From JAIMBK01 sp040755975 (GTDB lineage: Bacteria; Bacillota; Desulfotomaculia; Desulfotomaculales; Nap2-2B), in NCBI GenBank assembly GCA_040755975.1, contig JBFLZY010000031.1, positions 1 through 28,577 on the forward strand: 28,577 nt of DNA, given 5' to 3'. Below are positions 15,653-22,644 of the stretch, piece by piece. The position numbers were made by a program, and so were the translations under genes. Within the stretch, counting starts at the first letter, position 1. Each line of letters begins with the position of its first letter. Under the pieces are notes generated by a model. That model did not search any database and was not told where the DNA came from. It was given only the letters and a program-made list of their open reading frames with translations.

Positions 15653-15889
15653 TCAAAAACTATACCTCAGGCTTTTATTAATTCTCCGCAGCCGAGATAT
15701 GTCTTTCTTCTTACCCTCCATAGTGCTATGGCATATCAATTCAAAGTTGTGCTTCCCCGGGCATAGCCTAATAAACTCAGCAAATCTTCCAGGCTTCCCC
15801 CCTTCCTTCAAAACGATTGTAGCGAAAGCGTGCCGCAAATCATGTATACTGACGTGCCTTCGTCCCTCTTTCCTTAGGAATGCCGTATG
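15653..15889 (-). pseudogene. Tyrosine recombinase (integrase) C-terminal fragment
   Basis: The minus-strand frame opened after a stop at 15890 reads HTAFLRKEGRRHVSIHDLRH, then AFATIVLKEGG, ending at 15653. SIHDLRHAFATIVLKEG is box II of XerC/XerD-type tyrosine recombinases (His-x-x-Arg-His). The catalytic Tyr region that should follow (GH...T..Y) is not recognisable; the sequence drifts into KPGRFAEFIRLCPGKHN. Only about 80 residues remain, so it is a relic. It marks the former presence of an integrating element at this end of the accessory region, opposite the tRNA-Glu end. Confidence 0.65.
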
Positions 15890-15983
15890 CTAAAGCATTT
15901 GACTTTAACACGTTTTACATTTATAGTAGCCAAAGAAAGGGTTTGCTTCCCGATTATTAGAAGGGATGCTTGTACGCGGTGGG

Positions 15984-16154
15984 ATGAAGGTCAGGGAAGT
16001 GATTGAATTGCTCCGTGAAGACGGCTGGTACCTGGTCAGTCAGGAGGGCAGCCATAGGCAGTTTAAGCACCCGACAAAACCGGGCTGGGTAATGGTGGCG
16101 GGCAAACTAAATGAAACGCTGCATCCGAAGACTTTGGCCAGTATTTTCAAGTAG
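15984..16154 (+). CDS. hicA: HicA toxin, mRNA interferase
   Basis: 56 residues from ATG 15984 (MKVREVIELLREDGWYLVSQ). The double-stranded-RNA-binding-like fold of HicA is evident: EGSHRQFKHPTKPG carries the catalytic His, then VMVAGKLNETLHPKTLASI. HicA cleaves mRNA when free and is neutralised by HicB. I preferred 15984 over the in-frame ATG at 15966 because the family starts with MK(V/S)-x-E-(V/L) and a GGTGGG precedes it. The antitoxin gene follows 26 bp downstream in the same direction. Confidence 0.88.
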   Translation: MKVREVIELLREDGWYLVSQEGSHRQFKHPTKPGWVMVAGKLNETLHPKTLASIFK

Positions 16155-16180
16155 GCAAAATTAAAACATTATAAAAGGCG

Positions 16181-16417
16181 ATGATTAAGGTGAAATACCT
16201 CGCGGTGATCAAAAAAGGGGCTGATAACTATTCGGCCTATCTGCCTGATGTGCCCGGTTGTGTGGCCACGGGTCAAACCGTGGAGGAAACTTTGTACCGG
16301 TTGGCCAAGGCATTGGAAATGCACCTTGCAGGGCTAAAAGAAGATGGTTTCCCCTTACCTGCTCCAACTACGGTTGCCGAATATATCGAATTACATCCCC
16401 GCCAGGTAGCAGGGTAG
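16181..16417 (+). CDS. hicB: HicB antitoxin
   Basis: 78 residues, MIKVKYLAVIKKGADNYSAY followed by LPDVPGCVATGQTVEETLYR, the partial RNase H-like HicB fold (Y-A-x-PDVPGC-x-xG-x-TxEE). It binds and blocks HicA. The C-terminal DNA-binding domain seen in longer HicB proteins is absent; the protein ends soon after TTVAEYIELHP. Autoregulation would therefore need another contact. Preceded by AAGGCGATG-like spacing and co-oriented with hicA. It is convergent with the LAGLIDADG-like gene on the other strand. Confidence 0.88.
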   Translation: MIKVKYLAVIKKGADNYSAYLPDVPGCVATGQTVEETLYRLAKALEMHLAGLKEDGFPLPAPTTVAEYIELHPRQVAG

Positions 16418-16487
16418 GTCTTACAGCAACCGTATCCGTCAGCCCTTTTTATGCCTGGAGAGAACAGCAAAGGCCACTGCCCGCCGG

Positions 16488-16844
16488 CTACAAAAGCCGG
16501 TAGTCGGCCTTCATCTTTTTGTAGCGTTCGTAAACAACCGGGTCTATCTCGGCCAGGGGCAGCGAATCGAAGAGGGGCAGCATTTTTTTCAAACCTTCCC
16601 CGCGGATCATCCACTGGTAGTAGTTCCGCCCGCCGTGGTTATACGGACCGTAGAGGCGGGAGCCGGGGACATTTTTAGTCAGCCAGGCAAAAAGGGAGCG
16701 GTGCCGGGCGTGCATGCGCAAAGTAATCTGGGGTTGCTTTCCGTCGCCGCCGAAGTGGCCTTCGCCCACCAGCAGGCCGAGCAAAAAGCCGCGGCTGAAC
16801 TCATCCACGCTTTTCACCCCCTCGTCGGGTTGTTTCACCGTCAT
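16488..16844 (-). CDS. Small LAGLIDADG-endonuclease-like protein
   Basis: 118 residues. FSRGFLLGLLVGEGHFGGDG fits the LAGLIDADG motif helix and its catalytic acidic residue (usually Asp, here Glu in GEGHF), followed by QITLRMHARHRSLFAWLTK and YGPYNHGGRNYYQWMIRG, which match the beta strands and RNA/DNA-contact region of LAGLIDADG homing-endonuclease-like proteins. Only one motif is present, so it would act as a dimer if active. The ATG start at 16844 overlaps the parS site by one base. It lies directly downstream of parB on the same strand, but there is no intron or intein in view. Function unknown; it may be a domesticated homing endonuclease. Confidence 0.7.
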   Translation of the reverse strand: MTVKQPDEGVKSVDEFSRGFLLGLLVGEGHFGGDGKQPQITLRMHARHRSLFAWLTKNVPGSRLYGPYNHGGRNYYQWMIRGEGLKKMLPLFDSLPLAEIDPVVYERYKKMKADYRLL

Positions 16845-16859
16845 GTAACACGTGAAACA
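16844..16859. promoter_or_regulatory. parS centromere site
   Basis: TGTAACACGTGAAACA matches the bacterial parS consensus TGTTTCACGTGAAACA at 15 of 16 positions, including the CACGTG core. It lies 2 bp beyond the parB stop codon, the usual neighbourhood for parS near the replication origin. ParB would load and spread from here. Confidence 0.9.
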
Positions 16860-16861
16860 TT

Positions 16862-17722
16862 TTACCGGAGCAGCAGCTCTAAGATCTGTTCGAGATTTTC
16901 TGGATCTGTAAAGCGGATAATAATTTTTCCGTCGCCCGAGCTCAGATATTTAATTTTCACGTCCGTATGGTATACTTCTTTCAATCTCTTTTCCGAGTCG
17001 CCGATCAGCCTTAAGTTAAAATGAAGCACTTTTTTCCTGCTTTTCGCTTTTTCTTTTTCATTGATGTTTTGAACAATTTTTTCCGTTTCCCTGACGCTTA
17101 AATTTTTGGCAACTATCTCCCTGGCGATCTTTTTCTGCTCCTCTGTTGATTCAAGGGCAAGCAAGGCCCTTGCGTGTCCGGCGGTGATTAGTCCGCTTTT
17201 GATCATTTCCCTTATTTCCCCGGGAAGGGTCAGCAGTCTTAACATATTGGCAATAAATGGCCTGCTCTTGCCGACCTGGCGGGATATTTCCTCCTGGGTG
17301 AAACCATGCCTGCGGATTAATTGCTGGTACGCTTCCGCCTCTTCAACTGGGTTCAGGTCTTCTCTTTGAATATTCTCGATCAGCGAGGCGGCAGCCGCTT
17401 CCTGTTCGCCATAATTTCTCACGATTACGCTTATTTTCTCTAATCCGGCAACCTGGCAGGCTCGCCACCGGCGCTCGCCGGCAATTATTTCATACTCTTC
17501 GTCGCCCACCGCTCTGACTATGATTGGCTGGAGGAGGCCGTGTTCCCTTATTGATTGTGCAAGTTCGTTGATTTTTTCGGCATCGAAATTTTTTCTTGAC
17601 TGTCCGGCGCCCGGCCTGATCCGGTCGACGGCAATTTCGCGGATTTCCTCTTTTCCCTCTTCCGCGTAAGATGAAACGGGGATTAACGCCTCCAGGCCCC
17701 TGCCCAGTCCTCTCTTGGCCAT
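16862..17722 (-). CDS. parB: Chromosome partitioning protein ParB (Spo0J)
   Basis: 286 residues. N-terminal RGLGRGLEALIP box contacts ParA. The ParB/CTPase domain carries QPIIVRAV, the GERRWRA motif (82-88) that binds CTP, and the ENIQREDLNPVEEA segment (about 116-129). A helix-turn-helix (TQEEISRQVGKSRPFIANML, about 142-161) reads parS. The C-terminal part (about 235-286) is the dimerisation domain. ParB clamps onto parS and spreads, organising the origin for segregation. It starts 6 bp after parA ends, so the two genes form one unit. A parS site abuts its 3' end. Confidence 0.97.
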   Translation of the reverse strand: MAKRGLGRGLEALIPVSSYAEEGKEEIREIAVDRIRPGAGQSRKNFDAEKINELAQSIREHGLLQPIIVRAVGDEEYEIIAGERRWRACQVAGLEKISVIVRNYGEQEAAAASLIENIQREDLNPVEEAEAYQQLIRRHGFTQEEISRQVGKSRPFIANMLRLLTLPGEIREMIKSGLITAGHARALLALESTEEQKKIAREIVAKNLSVRETEKIVQNINEKEKAKSRKKVLHFNLRLIGDSEKRLKEVYHTDVKIKYLSSGDGKIIIRFTDPENLEQILELLLR

Positions 17723-17728
17723 GTTTTA

Positions 17729-18493
17729 TTAACCTCCCGACGACAATATTTCGCTGGCCAGCTCTTGATATATTTCCGCCCCGCGTGATCGTTTATCGTA
17801 AAGCATTACCGGCTTGCCGTGGCTCGGCGCTTCGCTTAAGCGGACGTTTCTGGGCACGATCGCTTTGTATACTTTGTCCTTAAAAAATTTTTTCACTTCG
17901 TCGGCCACCTGGATGCTCAGGTTCGTCCGGCCATCAAACATCGTTAAAATAACCCCTTCAATTTCCAGTGCCGGATTCAGACGTTTCTTAACCAGCTGGA
18001 CAGTGTTCAGCAACTGACCCAGGCCTTCCAGGGCGTAGTATTCGCACTGAATGGGGATCAGCAAGGAATCGGCGGCGGTTAAGCCATTGATCGTCAACAG
18101 CCCCAGCGAAGGGGGGCAATCGATGAGAATATAATCAAACCGGTCTTTCAGCGTTTTCAAAACATTTTTGAGGAGCATTTCCCGTTCCTGGATGCCGACC
18201 ATTTCTATCTCCGCGCCGGCCAGCTGGACGCTTGCGGGCATAACCATTAGATTTTCTATGGCCGTCTGCTGCCAGACTTCTTCGGCTGGTTTATTTTCAA
18301 TTAAAACATTATAAATTGACTCCTTTATCGCATTCTTGTTAAGCCCCAGCCCGCTGGTGGCATTTGCCTGGGGATCGTTGTCTACCAGCAGTACTTTCTT
18401 GCCCATTATCGCCAGCCAGGCGGCCAGATTGACCGCGGTGGTGGTTTTGCCCACTCCTCCTTTTTGATTGGCGATAGCGATGATTCTTCCCAA
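17729..18493 (-). CDS. parA: Chromosome partitioning ATPase ParA (Soj)
   Basis: MinD/ParA-type ATPase with the deviant Walker A KGGVGKTTT, the motif LLVDNDPQANATSGLG, and DYILIDCPPSLGLLTING (Walker B). Length 255 residues from TTG at 18493 (MGRIIAIANQKGG), which matches family starts and has GGGGAG eight bases upstream. A GTG three codons earlier (18502) overlaps that ribosome-binding site and is less likely. ParA binds DNA non-specifically when ATP-bound and is released by ParB, driving origin separation. Gene pair parA-parB with a 6-bp gap. Confidence 0.97.
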   Translation of the reverse strand: MGRIIAIANQKGGVGKTTTAVNLAAWLAIMGKKVLLVDNDPQANATSGLGLNKNAIKESIYNVLIENKPAEEVWQQTAIENLMVMPASVQLAGAEIEMVGIQEREMLLKNVLKTLKDRFDYILIDCPPSLGLLTINGLTAADSLLIPIQCEYYALEGLGQLLNTVQLVKKRLNPALEIEGVILTMFDGRTNLSIQVADEVKKFFKDKVYKAIVPRNVRLSEAPSHGKPVMLYDKRSRGAEIYQELASEILSSGG

Positions 18494-18607
18494 TCCAAAC
18501 ACTCCCCAGGAAAATATTCCTTCAATTTATTCAACGGTTTTTCTCTTTCTTCCTTCCGCCCCGCCGTTTTTTATAAAAATTTTTTCTAGATTTCTTCAGT
18601 CCCGCCC

Positions 18608-18648
18608 AAAAAAATAAACAGCAACGCCCCTTATCCGCGCTGCTGTTT
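18608..18648 (-). terminator. Rho-independent terminator after tRNA-Ser(GCT)
   Basis: On the minus strand AAACAGCAGCG and CGTTGCTGTTT form an 11-bp stem with one G-U pair and an 11-nt loop, followed by ATTTTTTT. It lies 7 bp after the tRNA CCA end and would end the tRNA-Ser transcript before parA. Confidence 0.9.
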
Positions 18649-18654
18649 GTTGTT

Positions 18655-18750
18655 TGGCGGAGAGAGCGGGATTCGAACCCGCGACACAGGTTTTAAGCCC
18701 GTGTAATCGCTTAGCAGGCGATCGCCTTCGACCTACTCGGCCATCTCTCC
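18655..18750 (-). tRNA. tRNA-Ser (anticodon GCT)
   Basis: Class II tRNA with a long variable arm. The acceptor GGAGAGA pairs with TCTCTCC, discriminator G, CCA encoded. The anticodon arm is ATCGC-CTGCTAA-GCGAT, giving GCT, which reads AGC/AGU. The T arm GCGGG-TTCGAAT-CCCGC is perfect. Confidence 0.96.
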
Positions 18751-18761
18751 ATCTGTCTTTT

Positions 18762-18854
18762 TGGCGGAGGGAGTGGGATTCGAACCCACGAGGCCCGTTT
18801 GCAGAGCCCAGCGATTTTCAAGACCGCCTCCTTTAGCCTCTCGGACACCCCTCC
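18762..18854 (-). tRNA. tRNA-Ser (anticodon TGA)
   Basis: Class II tRNA. The acceptor GGAGGGG pairs with TCCCTCC (last pair G-U), discriminator G, CCA encoded. The anticodon arm GCGGT-CTTGAAA-ATCGC gives TGA, which reads UCA and other UCN codons. It lies 11 bp upstream of tRNA-Ser(GCT) and is probably in one transcript with it. Confidence 0.96.
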
Positions 18855-18933
18855 AGCTTTTCTCCCGCTAATTCAGATTATACTACCGCCGTCTTTCCAT
18901 TGTCAAGGACCCCAAATAACAACAAAAACGCGC

Positions 18934-19584
18934 TCAGTAATTTATAGCCATTTCGTATCTGTTTACCACTGTCTTCCAGTCGATATTCAGAAAAAAGGCT
19001 TCGATATATCCTTTCCGGTCCGTCCCGTAATCCATGTAGTAGGCGTGCTCGTAAACGTCCATGATGAGCAATGGTTCCATCCTGGCGACAAGGCCGAGAT
19101 TGTGGGCGTCCAGAGAATAATTGTGCAGCGTGCGGTAATCCTTGTCCCACGTCAGGACCGCCCAGCCGCGCATGGCCAGGCCGGTTGCCTTAAAATCTTC
19201 CTCCCAAAATTGATAAGAACCAAAACTCCTGGCAATCGCCTCGGCAAGCGGCGACGGCGCCTGCCCGCCCGGGCCGCCCAGGTTGTCGAAAAAGAGTTCG
19301 TGCAGCTTCACCCCGTTGGTCGCGTAACTCTCCTCTACCTTCAATTCCCGGATCTGGCTGTAGGTGGCGTTTGCTTCCGCCCTGTTGGCCGTTTTTAAAA
19401 GGTTTCTTATTTCGTTTGTCTTATTTACGTACCCCTTGTACAGTTTATAATGCTCCTTGATGTTTTGGGCGGAAATGCCCCGCAGGCGCAAAAGAACCTG
19501 ACGCAACGGCCTGGCCTGAACGGGCGCGTACGTTTCTTCCAGAAAAACGTACCCGTAACGAACGTTGCCCGGCGAGTCTTGCAT
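18934..19584 (-). CDS. sodA: Superoxide dismutase, Fe/Mn type
   Basis: 216 residues, cytoplasmic (no signal peptide). Converts superoxide to oxygen and hydrogen peroxide. Metal ligands are visible: His45 in IKEHYKLYKGYV, His95 in GVKLHELFFDNLGG, and Asp176/His180 in LIMDVYEHAYYMDYG. Substrate-channel and dimer elements (GSYQFWEEDFKATG, RGWAVLTWD) are conserved. The segment where Mn- and Fe-enzymes carry a Gln reads HNYSLDAHN, with His161 at the likely outer-sphere position, so metal preference cannot be stated. RBS AAGGAGAGG before ATG. Useful to an anaerobe for surviving oxygen exposure. It stands between serS and the tRNA-Ser genes. Confidence 0.93.
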   Translation of the reverse strand: MQDSPGNVRYGYVFLEETYAPVQARPLRQVLLRLRGISAQNIKEHYKLYKGYVNKTNEIRNLLKTANRAEANATYSQIRELKVEESYATNGVKLHELFFDNLGGPGGQAPSPLAEAIARSFGSYQFWEEDFKATGLAMRGWAVLTWDKDYRTLHNYSLDAHNLGLVARMEPLLIMDVYEHAYYMDYGTDRKGYIEAFFLNIDWKTVVNRYEMAINY

Positions 19585-19689
19585 CTTACCCTCTCCTTAT
19601 TTCCGACATATCTGGGACTTACTTAGGATAATCTATACTATGAGTCTCGCCGGTCTTATGTTCCTGGAGAAGGCGCATCTGAATCCACG

Positions 19690-20970
19690 TCAGCTGTCTG
19701 CTCTTTTGATTTCCTTAATTCCGTGCATGTAGGGCACCAGGGCATCCGGCACCCTTACGCTGCCGTCTTTTTGCTGGTAATTCTCCAGGATGGCGGCCAC
19801 CGTCCTGCCGACAGCCAGTCCCGAACCGTTTAAGGTATGGACGAACTGGACGCGCCCTTTCCCGTCGCGGTAGCGGATATTTGCCCGGCGCGCCTGGTAA
19901 TCGGTAAAGTTGCTGCACGAAGATATTTCTTTGTACTCGCCCAAAGCGGGCATCCAGACTTCCAGGTCGTATGTTTTAGCCGCGCTAAAGCCGAGGTCGC
20001 CCGTGCACAAGACCACCACCCGGTAAGGCAGCTCGAGGGCCTGCAAGACGTGCTCGGCGTCGCTGGTCAGCTTTTCCAGTTCCGCAAAAGAATTTTCAGG
20101 CTTGCAGAATTTGACCAGTTCCACTTTATTAAACTGGTGCTGTCTGATCAACCCCCTGGTGTCCCGCCCGGCAGCTCCTGCCTCCGCCCGGAAACAGGCG
20201 CTGTAGGCGCAGTGATAAATGGGCAGCCGCTCGCCGGCCAGAATTTCCCCTTTATATATATTGGTCACCGGTACTTCCGCCGTAGGGATCAGGTAGTAGT
20301 CCGTGTCGGCAACTTTAAACATGTCTTCCGCAAATTTCGGCAGCTGGCCTGTTCCCATCATGCTGTCGCTGTTGACCAGAAAAGGGGGGAAAATTTCTAC
20401 ACAACCGTGCTCTTTGGTATGCAAATCCAGCATAAAGTTAATCAACGCCCTCTCCAGCAGCGCCCCCGGCCCCTTGGCAAAGTTGAAGCGGGCGCCGCTG
20501 ACTTTGGCGCCCCTGGCAAAGTCCAGGATGTCCAGCGTTTCCCCGATATCCCAGTGCGCCCTGGCCGGAAAATCGAATTTCCGCGGCTCTCCCCACCGGC
20601 GCACCACCGGATTTTCCTCAGCGCACCGGCCAACGGGAACGCTCTCGTCGGGGATGTTCGGGATCCGCAGCAAGTACTGCCGCAGCCCTTCCTCCACCTG
20701 CCGGAGTTGCTCGTCCAGTTCTTTTATTTGCGCCGCTACATCCTTCATTTCCAGGACGAGCCTTCCCGTGTCCGCGCCGGCCGTTTTCAGTTTGCCTATT
20801 TCTTCCGAGACCACGTTCTTTCTGTTCTTCAACTGTTCCACGGTGACAAGGAGCTCCCGGCGTTTTTTGTCCAGCGCGAGGAAATCTCTTAAGTTGAAAT
20901 CTACTCCTCTTTTTTCCAGCGCCTCCCGAACTTTTTCCGGGTTGTTCCTTACAAACTTTACGTCCAGCAT
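19690..20970 (-). CDS. serS: Seryl-tRNA synthetase
   Basis: 426 residues, class II synthetase that charges tRNA-Ser. The N-terminal coiled-coil arm (about 28-100, with KRRELLVTVEQLKNRKN) grips the long variable arm of tRNA-Ser. The catalytic core includes TAEVPVTNIYKGEIL, motif 2 FRAEAGAAGRDTRGLIRQHQ with its Arg, and motif 3 LNGSGLAVGRTVAAILENYQ. Length is normal for the family. It lies 73 bp downstream of serA, and the two tRNA-Ser genes it serves are 0.8 kb further on. Confidence 0.97.
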   Translation of the reverse strand: MLDVKFVRNNPEKVREALEKRGVDFNLRDFLALDKKRRELLVTVEQLKNRKNVVSEEIGKLKTAGADTGRLVLEMKDVAAQIKELDEQLRQVEEGLRQYLLRIPNIPDESVPVGRCAEENPVVRRWGEPRKFDFPARAHWDIGETLDILDFARGAKVSGARFNFAKGPGALLERALINFMLDLHTKEHGCVEIFPPFLVNSDSMMGTGQLPKFAEDMFKVADTDYYLIPTAEVPVTNIYKGEILAGERLPIYHCAYSACFRAEAGAAGRDTRGLIRQHQFNKVELVKFCKPENSFAELEKLTSDAEHVLQALELPYRVVVLCTGDLGFSAAKTYDLEVWMPALGEYKEISSCSNFTDYQARRANIRYRDGKGRVQFVHTLNGSGLAVGRTVAAILENYQQKDGSVRVPDALVPYMHGIKEIKRADS

Positions 20971-21008
20971 CTTCTATTGCCCCTGTCCACTTTTTTGCCT
21001 TACCATCT

Positions 21009-21038
21009 ATTATTACCATATTTATGAAAGATGTACAA
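21009..21038 (-). promoter_or_regulatory. Candidate promoter of serS
   Basis: Minus-strand TTGTAC (-35, 21033-21038), 18-bp spacer, AATAAT (-10, 21009-21014), in the 73-bp gap between serA and serS. Moderate match to the sigma-A consensus. Confidence 0.4.
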
Positions 21039-21043
21039 TACCT

Positions 21044-22624
21044 CTACAGGCTGATCATTCTTACGTCCAGCACCCCGTCGATCTTTTTAATCTCCTCGAG
21101 GGTCGTTTGCGGAATTGGCGCGTCGATGGAGAGCATCATTACCGCCCGGCCCCCCCGGTCTTTGCGCCCCACCTGCATGAAGGCTATGTTAACGTCATGA
21201 TCGCCGATCAGGATGCCCACCGGCCCGATAATCCTGGGTTTGTCAATGTGCGGGACGTATAGCAGGTATCCAGCCGGCTGAATATCGATGCGGTAGCCGT
21301 CAATCAAGACAATGCGGGGGTCCGTTTTGCCGAACAACGTTCCTGCCGCCGTTTTTTCCTCCTGGTCGCTGACGACCCGGGCACTGATCAAGTTGGCGTA
21401 CCCTTCCGCTCCTCCATCGATCGCCTGCATTACCTGGATTCCCCGGCTGCGCGCCAGGATAGGGGCGTTTACGAAGCTCACCGCTTCCTGCAGCACCGGG
21501 TCCAGCATCCCTTTTAAGAAAGCGGTGGTCAGCGGGGCTACTTCCTGCGTGAATACTTCCCCGCTATAAGTAATCTCTATTTTATTCACCCGCCCGCGCA
21601 CCAGTTGGGCCATGAATCTGCCCAGTTTTTCCGCCAGGCCCAGGTAGGGACCGATTAAAGCATAGGCCCGCATGCTGATCTGGGGGATGTTCACGGCGTT
21701 GCGGACCATTTTTCCCCGCAGGGCGGCCACAATTTCTTCCGCAACATCCCGGGCGACGTTGATCTGGGCTTCAACTGTGGAGGCGCCTAGGTGCGGGGTG
21801 GCGATAAAATTGGGCAGGGTCAGCAACGGGGTATCCAGGTCCGGCTCCTTCTCCAAAACGTCCAGGGCGGCCCCCGCCACTTTTCCCGTCTGCATCGCCC
21901 GGTACAGAGCCGCTTCGTCGACTATCCCGCCGCGGGCGCAGTTGATGATGCGCACCCCTTCTTTCATGAGCGCAAAGGCTTCGTCGTTGATCAGGTGGTA
22001 AGTGTCTTTTGTTTTGGGAACATGGATGGTAATAAAGTCGGCCTGCCTGTATATTTCCGGCAAAGAAAGCAGCGCTATCCCCAGGCTCTCCGCGTTCTCC
22101 TCGGTTATGTAGGGATCGCAGGCAATGACGCGCATTTCCATGGCCTGCGCCCTTTTCGCCACGGCTGAGCCGATCCTTCCCAGGCCGATTATCCCCAGCA
22201 CTTTCCCGCGCAGCTCCACCCCGACGAAAGACTTCTTGTCCCACACGCCTTCTTTAATTCTGGCCACTGCCTGGGGTATATTTCTTGCCAGCGCCAGCAT
22301 CATGGCGATGGTGTGCTCCGTGGCGGCGATTGTATTGCCGTCCGGCGCGTTGACAACCAAAATCCCCTTTTCTGTGGCTGCCCCGACTTCGATGTTGTCT
22401 ACGCCTACGCCGGCCCTCCCGATTACCTTCAGCTTTTTGGCCGCCGCGATCACCCGCGCTGTAACTTTGGTGGCGCTGCGCACTATCAACGCATCGTATT
22501 CGCCGATGACGGAAATCAACTCGTCCTCGGACATTTTCTCCCCGCGGACTACCTGCAGGTCCTCCTGGGCAAAAAGGGGTGCCAGCCCTTCTTCAGAAAC
22601 ATTATCCAGCGCCAATATTTTCAC
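21044..22624 (-). CDS. serA: D-3-phosphoglycerate dehydrogenase
   Basis: 526 residues, first step of serine synthesis (3-phosphoglycerate to 3-phosphohydroxypyruvate, NAD-linked). The NAD-binding Rossmann motif is GIIGLGRIGSAVAKRAQ (about 144-160). Catalytic residues lie in INCARGGIVDE (Arg), GAALDVLEKEP (Glu) and TPHLGASTVEA (His). After the catalytic domain come an intervening allosteric-substrate-binding domain (about 325-450) and a C-terminal ACT domain (about 453-526), the long form in which serine usually inhibits. GTG start with GGGAGG upstream. It starts 20 bp after the aminotransferase stop, so the two are probably one operon under the T-box. Confidence 0.97.
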   Translation of the reverse strand: MKILALDNVSEEGLAPLFAQEDLQVVRGEKMSEDELISVIGEYDALIVRSATKVTARVIAAAKKLKVIGRAGVGVDNIEVGAATEKGILVVNAPDGNTIAATEHTIAMMLALARNIPQAVARIKEGVWDKKSFVGVELRGKVLGIIGLGRIGSAVAKRAQAMEMRVIACDPYITEENAESLGIALLSLPEIYRQADFITIHVPKTKDTYHLINDEAFALMKEGVRIINCARGGIVDEAALYRAMQTGKVAGAALDVLEKEPDLDTPLLTLPNFIATPHLGASTVEAQINVARDVAEEIVAALRGKMVRNAVNIPQISMRAYALIGPYLGLAEKLGRFMAQLVRGRVNKIEITYSGEVFTQEVAPLTTAFLKGMLDPVLQEAVSFVNAPILARSRGIQVMQAIDGGAEGYANLISARVVSDQEEKTAAGTLFGKTDPRIVLIDGYRIDIQPAGYLLYVPHIDKPRIIGPVGILIGDHDVNIAFMQVGRKDRGGRAVMMLSIDAPIPQTTLEEIKKIDGVLDVRMISL

Positions 22625-22644
22625 GATCGTTTCCTCCCTTGCCG

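Noticed and set aside
19837..21262. Two long open frames (351 and 319 codons) on the plus strand across serS
   Set aside because: They are antisense shadows of the clearly conserved serS coding sequence in GC-rich DNA, with Pro/Arg/Ser-rich translations and no family resemblance.
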